NCBI GenBank assembly: GCA_900552385.1
Contig: URZI01000004.1
Coordinates: 67,627-131,626, forward strand
Direction: 5' to 3'
Source: an uncultured Collinsella sp.
Lineage (GTDB): Bacteria > Actinomycetota > Coriobacteriia > Coriobacteriales > Coriobacteriaceae
DNA length: 64,000 nucleotides
Shown: piece after piece, positions 26,209-32,449 of the stretch
Numbering within the stretch: the first letter of the stretch is position 1
How the letters are laid out: every line of letters starts with the position of its first letter
Position numbers and translations under genes: made by a program
Notes under the pieces: model-generated
The model's database searches: none
What the model saw: only the letters and a program-made list of their open reading frames with translations
What the model was told of the DNA's origin: nothing

Positions 26209-28172
26209 GTGAGGTTCAAGCGCTGGTAGAGTGTCCCGTTATCGTTGGCACGGCGGGCCACGTTGACCATGGTAAGTCGGCACTGATCGAGGCGTTGACC
26301 GGCAAGAATCCCGACCGTCTGGAGGTTGAGCGCCGTCGCGGTATGACCGTGGAGCTGGGCTTTGGCGAGCTGGCACTGCCGAGTGGCAAGATCGTTGGCC
26401 TGGTCGACGTGCCGGGCCACGCGCATTACTTGCGCGCCATGGTGCAGGGCGCCACGGGCATCGACGTGGCGGTGCTGGTGGTTTCGGCTGTCGAGGGCGT
26501 GATGCCGCAGACCCGCGAGCACGTGCATGTGCTGGAGCTGTTGGGCGTTACGCATATGGTGGTCGCGCTGACGATGTGTGACCTGGCCGATGCCGAGATG
26601 ACCGAGCTTGCCGAGCTCGATGTCGATGACTTTTTGTCAGGTACCGTGTTTGCAGGCGCGCCGCTCGTGCCCGTGTCGTCCAAGACCGGCGAGGGGATCG
26701 ATGGCCTGCTGGCTACGCTCGACGAGCAGGTTGCCGCTTGCTGGGATGCCTGCCGTGCCCGTGCCGAGCTCACCGATGCCGCGCCGCGTCTGCCGATTGA
26801 CCGCTGCTTTACGATAAAGGGCGTCGGCACTGTCGTAACGGGAACATTGCACGATGCGCCGGTTGCGGTGGGCGACGAACTCGTCGCCCTGCCGTCGCGT
26901 ACGGTCTGTCGCGTGCGCGGGATTCAGGTGCATGGCGATACGCCGCGAGCACTGCCCGGACAGCGCGTGGCGCTCAACCTGGTTGGTGACGGTGTCGCGG
27001 CGCTTGACCGTGGCGAGATGCTGGGCGTGGCGGACCGCTTTGGCCAGACGTTGCGCTTTATGATGACGTTTACGTATTTGGGTCGCGAGGGCGCCAAGCC
27101 GCGCGTGCTCGAGTCGGGCGCGCGCGTGCATGTGATGGCCGGCACGGCCGAGGTCGTCGGCCGCATCATGCTTTTGGAGGGCGAGGCTCCCATGGCGGTG
27201 GGCGAGACCCGTACCGTACAGGTGCGCTTGGAGGAGCCGCTGCCGCTGCGAGCCGGAGACCATGCCGTGGTGCTGTCGTATTCGCCCGTTATGCTCATTG
27301 GCGGCGGGCGTGTGCTGCTTTCGCGCTGCCGTCGCTCGCGCGAGCTTTCGACGGGGGAGCGCGCGCTGCTTGCTGCGCTTGAGGCCGGAGATGTTTCGGG
27401 TGCGGTGGATGCGTTGCTGGCGCTGCAAGCGCTGCCGGTTGCGGCGGCTGATGTTGCCGAGGCTTTGGATCTTGGTGCCGGCGAGGCCGATGCCGCACTG
27501 CGCGGTTTGGTGGCGCAGGGCTCCGTTCGCAAGCTTGCCATGGGTGATGCGGAGCTCTTGGCGGACACCGTGGTGCTCGACGCTGCGATGGATGCACTGG
27601 CGGCGACCCTGTCAGCCATGCATGCGGCGGCTCCCAAGGAGACGGGCTTTACGCCCGGCGCCGTTGCCCATGCTGCGTGGCCTGCCGCTGATGAAGGCGT
27701 TGCCGCGGCTCTGATTGCCGAGGGCTGCTCGCGTGGCGTGTGCGCCGCCGAGGGCGCCGAGGTATTCGATCCACACTCGGCCGCCGCAGCCGCACGCGTG
27801 GTGCGAGAGGCTTGCGATCGGATCGTTGCCTTGCTGGACGAAGCCGGCCTCGATGCGCCGACGCTGCCCGAGGTTGGCGAGCAGTTGCAGCTCGATCGCG
27901 ACACCATGACGCGTGCCCTGCGCGAGCTTTCGCTCAACCGCTCGATCGTTAAGGTCGAGCGCGATGTGGCCTTGTCCGCTGCCGCCGAGGTCCATGCGCG
28001 TGAGCTTGTTGCCGCTGCCATTGAGGCAGCCGGCGGCGCTGCCACCACGAGCGTGCTGCGCGAGGCGCTGGGTGTGTCGCGCAAACGTGCCATCAGCATC
28101 TTGGAGCACCTGGATGCCGTGCGCTTTACGGTGCTCGACAAGGATGCCGGCGGCCTGAGGTCCCTGCGCTAG
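26205..28172 (+). CDS. selB: Selenocysteine-specific elongation factor SelB
   Basis: 655 residues. The N-terminal GTPase has GHVDHGKS and DVPGHAHY, with EF-Tu-like domains II and III after it. The C-terminal third is a set of winged helices that bind the SECIS hairpin. It brings Sec-tRNA-Sec to the fdhF TGA. It overlaps selA by four bases. Confidence 0.97.
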   Translation: MSEVQALVECPVIVGTAGHVDHGKSALIEALTGKNPDRLEVERRRGMTVELGFGELALPSGKIVGLVDVPGHAHYLRAMVQGATGIDVAVLVVSAVEGVMPQTREHVHVLELLGVTHMVVALTMCDLADAEMTELAELDVDDFLSGTVFAGAPLVPVSSKTGEGIDGLLATLDEQVAACWDACRARAELTDAAPRLPIDRCFTIKGVGTVVTGTLHDAPVAVGDELVALPSRTVCRVRGIQVHGDTPRALPGQRVALNLVGDGVAALDRGEMLGVADRFGQTLRFMMTFTYLGREGAKPRVLESGARVHVMAGTAEVVGRIMLLEGEAPMAVGETRTVQVRLEEPLPLRAGDHAVVLSYSPVMLIGGGRVLLSRCRRSRELSTGERALLAALEAGDVSGAVDALLALQALPVAAADVAEALDLGAGEADAALRGLVAQGSVRKLAMGDAELLADTVVLDAAMDALAATLSAMHAAAPKETGFTPGAVAHAAWPAADEGVAAALIAEGCSRGVCAAEGAEVFDPHSAAAAARVVREACDRIVALLDEAGLDAPTLPEVGEQLQLDRDTMTRALRELSLNRSIVKVERDVALSAAAEVHARELVAAAIEAAGGAATTSVLREALGVSRKRAISILEHLDAVRFTVLDKDAGGLRSLR

Positions 28173-28198
28173 GCCGGTCACTCGCTCCCGCCTCCTCA

Positions 28199-28264
28199 GT
28201 TGCGGTGAAATAGTTCCTATTTGGAGGCTTTGGCAGCAAATACAGGAACTATTCCACCGCAACT
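28199..28264 (+). repeat. Palindrome family A, copy 3
   Basis: Arms of about 22 bp with the family core GTTGCGGTGAAATA and AGTTCCT inner part; the right arm has one mismatch (ATTCC for ATTTC). The C-rich tract CTCCCGCCTCCTC lies toward the selB stop. It sits between selB and selC. Confidence 0.9.
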
Positions 28265-28303
28265 TCTTGTTCGTCTTTTTGGGATGGAGCCGTTTCGGTT
28301 TGG

Positions 28304-28309
28304 TAAAAT
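28304..28309 (+). promoter_or_regulatory. Candidate extended -10 element for selC
   Basis: TGGTAAAAT gives a TG-extended -10 (TAAAAT at 28304-28309) ending 13 bases before the tRNA-Sec 5' end. No good -35 was seen. Confidence 0.45.
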
Positions 28310-28321
28310 ACCGCCGCACTT

Positions 28322-28418
28322 GGGAACGGATGGGCTCCGGTGGGCTCCGCGGTCCTCAAAACCGTTGCGAGGCGTGCAAAACGTCTTGGATGTGTTCGAT
28401 TCACATACGTTCCCGCCA
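28322..28418 (+). tRNA. selC: tRNA-Sec (UCA), selC
   Basis: 97 nt including an encoded CCA. Acceptor GGGAACG pairs with CGTTCCC, with a G/A mismatch at the eighth pair. The D stem has six pairs (28332-28337 with 28342-28347) and a four-base loop, as in bacterial tRNA-Sec. The anticodon TCA is at 28356-28358 on a five-pair stem. A long variable arm of eight pairs spans 28368-28388, and the T arm (loop TTCGATT) and G discriminator are intact. Unusual: the base before the anticodon is C, not the near-universal U33. It lies between selB and mobA, completing the Sec machinery. Confidence 0.95.
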
Positions 28419-28426
28419 TACGCTAC

Positions 28427-28482
28427 CAGCGCTTTTGTGCTCGCGGTCTTGCTGCGTGCCGCAAAGGCGCTGTTTTGTTTTG
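28427..28482 (+). terminator. Probable terminator of selC
   Basis: CAGCGC / GCGCTG stem with a large folded loop, followed by TTTTGTTTTG. The position nine bases after the tRNA end fits. Confidence 0.55.
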
Positions 28483-28572
28483 CATGGGTTTGCCGTGCCG
28501 CCCGCTTTATCGGCGACGGTATTTGGCTTCGTGTGCCGGGTTTTGAGCATGCCGATGGGGGTGGTTTGCCGT

Positions 28573-29205
28573 ATGACTACCGTAAGACGGGCCGATCTTT
28601 CTTGTGTCGTCCAGGCGGGCGGGTTGTCGTCTCGCATGGGCTGCGATAAGGCGCGCATGGCGTTTTGCGGTGAGCCGCTCATTGAGCGCGTGCTGGGTCG
28701 GCTGGCGCCAGTTGCCGGCGAGTTGGTCGTGACGACTTCGCGTCCCAGCGAGCTTGCCTATCTTGAGGAGCATGCGTTTGGCGGCCTGGTGCCGCGGGTG
28801 GTGGCGGACCTTGAAGGACCGGCGGGTGCCATGCGCGGCATCGCGAGCTCGTTGGCCGCGGCCCGATTGCCGCTCGTGGCGATCGTCGCCTGCGATATGC
28901 CATTTGTCTCGTCGGAACTCTTCGGCGTGCTTGCCGATCGTGTTGAGGCCGAGGCGCTCGACGTGTGCGTGCCGCGCGAGGAGCGGGGGATTGAGCCGCT
29001 TTGCGCCGTCTGGCGCCGTGACGCGTGTGCGCCGGTTGCCCATGAGCTGCTCGCCTGCGACCGCCAGCGCATTCGCTGCCTGATCAATCGCGTTCAGGCT
29101 GGTTATATGGATGAGTCGCAGATTGTTAAGGCCGCGGGCTCGACGCTTTGCTTCGAAAACGTCAATACGCCCGAGGAGTTTGCGGCGGCCGAGTTACTCG
29201 CCTAG
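28573..29205 (+). CDS. mobA: Molybdenum cofactor guanylyltransferase MobA
   Basis: 210 residues. MobA adds GMP to molybdopterin to make the MGD cofactor used by FdhF and the other DMSO-reductase-family enzyme here. The nucleotide-binding segment VVQAGGLSSRMGCDKA at the N-terminus and VACDMPFVS are diagnostic. The start at 28573 is taken because GGGGGTGG lies about nine bases upstream; the longer open frame to 28267 covers the tRNA-Sec gene and is not coding. It precedes a second Se/S carrier-like gene. Confidence 0.9.
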   Translation: MTTVRRADLSCVVQAGGLSSRMGCDKARMAFCGEPLIERVLGRLAPVAGELVVTTSRPSELAYLEEHAFGGLVPRVVADLEGPAGAMRGIASSLAAARLPLVAIVACDMPFVSSELFGVLADRVEAEALDVCVPREERGIEPLCAVWRRDACAPVAHELLACDRQRIRCLINRVQAGYMDESQIVKAAGSTLCFENVNTPEEFAAAELLA

Positions 29206-29220
29206 ACGATTGGAGTTGCC

Positions 29221-29616
29221 ATGTCTCACGATATTTGCCCCGATACCGGGGAACCTTGCACCTGCGATGGGTCCGAGCCTTGCACCTGCGGCTGTGGCGG
29301 CTGTGGACATACGGCCGAGGAAGAGGCAGCGGCGGCTGCGTATCGCGAGTCGCACCGCGAAGGCCCGTCCGGTGAGGCCCTCGACCACGAGCGCAAGATT
29401 ATCGTGTCGTTTGACAGCACCTTCGATGTGATGGAATGCGAGCAGCTGTGCCTGGATGCCGGCGTGCCCGGGCGCATTATGCCTTTGCCCGGCTCCATTA
29501 CCGCAGGTTGCGGTCTGTGCTGGGCCATGCCGTTCTCGGGCGATGCGCTCGCCGCCTTCCGCGCTGCCACCGAAGGCCGCATAACCCCCGCCGACTACCA
29601 TCAACTCGTCCTCTAA
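29221..29616 (+). CDS. Second Se/S carrier-like protein (DUF3343) with a Cys-rich N-terminal extension
   Basis: 131 residues. The last 75 residues match the DUF3343/PF11823 type, with the pair CEQLCLDAG and a P-G-S-I-T-AGCGLCWA segment. About 55 residues precede this domain, of which the first 30 carry seven cysteines (CPDTGEPCTC, then CTCGCGGCG); this looks like a metal- or chalcogen-binding tail. The smaller homologue at 1252 lacks it. GGAG precedes the ATG. It follows mobA after 15 bases, so the two are likely co-transcribed. Confidence 0.82.
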   Translation: MSHDICPDTGEPCTCDGSEPCTCGCGGCGHTAEEEAAAAAYRESHREGPSGEALDHERKIIVSFDSTFDVMECEQLCLDAGVPGRIMPLPGSITAGCGLCWAMPFSGDALAAFRAATEGRITPADYHQLVL

Positions 29617-29949
29617 TCAACCACACCACCACATTGGGGACAGGCACCTTTGTGGTGGTTTCGTTGCTTGAATGGCCTTCTTGTGGCATTACGAGTCAAA
29701 ACCACCACAAAGGTGCCTGTCCCCAATGTGGTGGTATGGACCATATGGACGAAACAGGTTTGAAACACGGGTTTTGCGCGTCAGACACTCAAAAACGCCT
29801 CTACCTGCATCGTAATCAAAACGAAACATCTGCTCGTCGGCTTATGCGTAACTTTCCCGCAACAGTGCGATATTATCCATACTCGATAAAGCTCGCGGCG
29901 CATGGGGCGCCTCGAACGACACTTTTCTTTTCCATCAATTGGAGGAAGC
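29617..29949. other. Intergenic region between the Se/S carrier gene and gdhA
   Basis: No gene was found. The left third holds the perfect 37-bp inverted repeat (29625-29735). The right part contains a TATTAT -10-like element near 29872 and the GGAGG ribosome site of gdhA. Confidence 0.6.
29625..29735. repeat. Perfect 37-bp inverted repeat
   Basis: Arms 29625-29661 and 29699-29735 are exact inverted copies around a 37-base loop. Each arm also has its own shorter palindrome (CCACCACA ... TGTGGTGG) and a GGGGACAGGCACC core. Unrelated in sequence to palindrome family A. Confidence 0.95.
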
Positions 29950-31305
29950 ATGAGCTACACGCAGAAAGTTCTCGACGAGCTCAAGGCCCGCTATCCCGAG
30001 CAGCCTGAGTTCATCCAGGCCGCGACCGAGATCCTCGGTACCATCCAGCCGGCGCTCGACGCCCATCCCGAGTACGAGGAGGCCGCCCTGCTTGAGCGCC
30101 TCGTCGAGCCCGAGCGCATCGTCATGTTCCGTGTCCCCTGGGTCGACGACCAGGGCAAGGTCCAGGTCAATCGCGGCTACCGCGTCGAGTTCAACTCTGC
30201 CATTGGACCTTACAAGGGCGGCCTGCGCTTTAACCCGACGGTCACCCTGGGCATGCTCAAGTTCCTGGGCCTGGAGCAAATCCTCAAGAACAGCCTGACC
30301 ACCCTTCCCATGGGCGGCGGCAAGGGCGGCTCCGACTTTGACCCCAAGGGCAAGTCCAACAACGAGATCATGCACTTCTGCCAGTCCTTCATGACCGAGC
30401 TCTATCGCCACATCGGTCCCAACACCGACGTTCCCGCCGGCGACCTGGGCGTTGGCGGCCGTGAGGTTGCCTACCTGTTCGGTCAGTACAAGCGCCTGAC
30501 CAACGAGTGGACCGGCGTCCTCACCGGCAAGGGCCTCTCCTTTGGCGGCTCGCTCGCCCGTACCGAGGCCACCGGTTACGGTCTGGCCTACTTTGTGGAT
30601 GAGTACCTCAAGAGCCGCGGCGACTCCTTCGAGGGCAAGAACGTCGTCGTTCACGGCTCCGGCAACGTCGCTATCTACGCGGTCCAGAAGGTCACTCAGC
30701 TCGGCGGCAAGGTGCTCGCCTGCTCCGATACCCACGGTTGGGTCGAGGATCCCGACGGCATCGACTACACCGTGCTCGAGCACGTCTATAACAAGAAGCG
30801 CTCCGGCCACGACAAGGGCGTTACGCTCGCCATGTACGTCGACGAGAAGCCCAACGCCGTGTGGCACGAGGGCGACGGCCGCGGCGTGTGGCAGCTTCCC
30901 TGCGATATTGCGCTGCCCTGCGCTCGCGAGAACACGCTGCTGCTCGAGGATGCCCAGGCGCTCGTCGCCAACGGCTGCAAGGTGGTCGGCGAGGGCGCGA
31001 ACATGCCCACGACCATCGAGGCCACGACCTACTTCCAGGAGAACGGCGTCGCCTTTATGCCCGGTAAGGCTGCCAACGCCGGCGGCGTGCTCGTGTCCGG
31101 CCTGGAGATGAGCCAGAACGCCGAGCACCTGTCCTGGACCTTCGAGGAGGTCGACGGCAAGCTCGAGCAGCTCATGCGCGGCATGTTCCACAACGTGGAC
31201 GACACCGCCAAGAAGTACGGCGAGGAGGGCAACTTCGTCATGGGCGCAAACATCGCCGGCTTCCTGAAGGTCGCCGACGCTATGCTCGCCCAGGGCGTCT
31301 GCTAA
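29950..31305 (+). CDS. gdhA: NADP-type glutamate dehydrogenase GdhA
   Basis: 451 residues, the usual length of hexameric bacterial GDH. It interconverts 2-oxoglutarate plus ammonia and glutamate. The segment YKGGLRFNPTV, the catalytic-lysine motif PMGGGKGGSDFDPKG and the VHGSGNVA nucleotide site are all present. Start at 29950 after GGAGGAAGC. Single gene with its own terminator. Confidence 0.97.
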   Translation: MSYTQKVLDELKARYPEQPEFIQAATEILGTIQPALDAHPEYEEAALLERLVEPERIVMFRVPWVDDQGKVQVNRGYRVEFNSAIGPYKGGLRFNPTVTLGMLKFLGLEQILKNSLTTLPMGGGKGGSDFDPKGKSNNEIMHFCQSFMTELYRHIGPNTDVPAGDLGVGGREVAYLFGQYKRLTNEWTGVLTGKGLSFGGSLARTEATGYGLAYFVDEYLKSRGDSFEGKNVVVHGSGNVAIYAVQKVTQLGGKVLACSDTHGWVEDPDGIDYTVLEHVYNKKRSGHDKGVTLAMYVDEKPNAVWHEGDGRGVWQLPCDIALPCARENTLLLEDAQALVANGCKVVGEGANMPTTIEATTYFQENGVAFMPGKAANAGGVLVSGLEMSQNAEHLSWTFEEVDGKLEQLMRGMFHNVDDTAKKYGEEGNFVMGANIAGFLKVADAMLAQGVC

Positions 31306-31330
31306 ATCTTCGCTCGACATAGCATGCGAT

Positions 31331-31362
31331 AAGGCTCCCAACTATCTGGCTGGGAGCCTTTT
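31331..31362 (+). terminator. Terminator after gdhA
   Basis: Perfect 10-bp stem AAGGCTCCCA / TGGGAGCCTT with a 10-base loop and T tract. Confidence 0.9.
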
Positions 31363-31380
31363 CTATCCCGGAGGACTCCT

Positions 31381-31455
31381 CATAACTTGCGGTGAAATAC
31401 GGACTGTTATGCGTTCCAGAACGGCTAATCAGTCCGTATATCACCGCAAGTTATG
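31381..31455 (+). repeat. Palindrome family A, copy 4 (ACGGACTG subtype)
   Basis: Outer arms CATAACTTGCGGTGAAATA / TATCACCGCAAGTTATG with an inner ACGGACT / AGTCCGT part, unlike the AGTTCCTG variant of copies 1-3 and 6. It lies 3' of gdhA. Confidence 0.9.
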
Positions 31456-31534
31456 GATGGGTGGGTGGATTTTGTCCTAAAACAGTGTGCGGCCCCTCGT
31501 TTGGTACACTTAAAAGTACTGGACAAGTGAAGAG

Positions 31535-32449
31535 ATGGGGGAGAACGTGCTCAAGTTCGGTACCTACGTCCGTGTTGGAAACGCGGCCGAAGCCTATGAG
31601 CTCTTACAGAAGAACCGCAACAACAAGATTGTGGGCGGCGGCATCTGGATGCGCCTGGGTTCGCGTCGCGTGGCGACGGCGATTGACCTTTCGGCCTGCG
31701 GACTCGATCAGATCGAGGAGACCGAGACCGAGTTTCGCATCGGTGCCATGTGCACCCTGCGCCAGCTCGAGCGCCATACCGGGCTCAACGCGCTTGTCAA
31801 CAATGTCTTTGAGTTTGCTGTCCACGACATTGTGGGCGTGCAGCTGCGCAATACCGCCACGGTGGGCGGCAGCATCTACGGCCGTTTTGGCTTCTCGGAC
31901 GTGCTCTCCGCCTTCCTCGCTCTTGATTCTTACGTTGAGCTGACGGGCGCCGGCCGCGTGCCGCTCGCGGAGTTCGTGGACATGGGCTACGTGCGTGACG
32001 TTATTGAGCACGTGGTGGTTGTTAAGCACGACTACCGTGCGAGCTACGAGGCCGTGCGCAAGGCCGCGACCGACTTCCCCTCCTTAAACGTCACCGCCGC
32101 CTGGTGGGACGGCGCCTGGCACGTCACCGTGGGCGCCCGCCCGCTGCGCGCGACCTTGCTGCAGGGCGAGGCATCTGGCCTCACCAGCGAGCAGCCTTCC
32201 GAGGACGAGCTTCGCGCCCTTGCCGCGTCCGTGCGTTCCCTGAGCTACGGCACCAACCTGTGGGGCTCGGCAGACTACCGCCGCCGCATCTCGGCCCCGC
32301 TCGCCATCCAGGCTGTGCGCCGCGCCGCCGGCATTGAGCTTTCGGCCGCGCTTGCCCGCGAGCTCGAGGGCGTGCAGATTCCTAAGTTTGCCACGGACGA
32401 GTATTCCTGCCGCCGCGTGCCCGGCGTCGATTCTAGCGAGGTGCGCTAA
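31535..32449 (+). CDS. FAD-binding subunit of a molybdenum hydroxylase (XdhB/CoxM-like)
   Basis: 304 residues. The N-terminal part is the FAD domain of xanthine dehydrogenase-type enzymes, with KIVGGGIWMRLG and the NTATVGGSIYGRFGFSD segment that binds FAD. The C-terminal part is the CO-dehydrogenase-type flavoprotein end. It gives or takes electrons from the molybdenum subunit encoded next; the two genes overlap by one base. An alternative GTG start at 31547 cannot be excluded. Confidence 0.85.
   Translation: MGENVLKFGTYVRVGNAAEAYELLQKNRNNKIVGGGIWMRLGSRRVATAIDLSACGLDQIEETETEFRIGAMCTLRQLERHTGLNALVNNVFEFAVHDIVGVQLRNTATVGGSIYGRFGFSDVLSAFLALDSYVELTGAGRVPLAEFVDMGYVRDVIEHVVVVKHDYRASYEAVRKAATDFPSLNVTAAWWDGAWHVTVGARPLRATLLQGEASGLTSEQPSEDELRALAASVRSLSYGTNLWGSADYRRRISAPLAIQAVRRAAGIELSAALARELEGVQIPKFATDEYSCRRVPGVDSSEVR

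Noticed and set aside
28267..28572. N-terminal extension of MobA
   Set aside because: This stretch contains the complete tRNA-Sec gene and no ribosome site; MobA starts at 28573.
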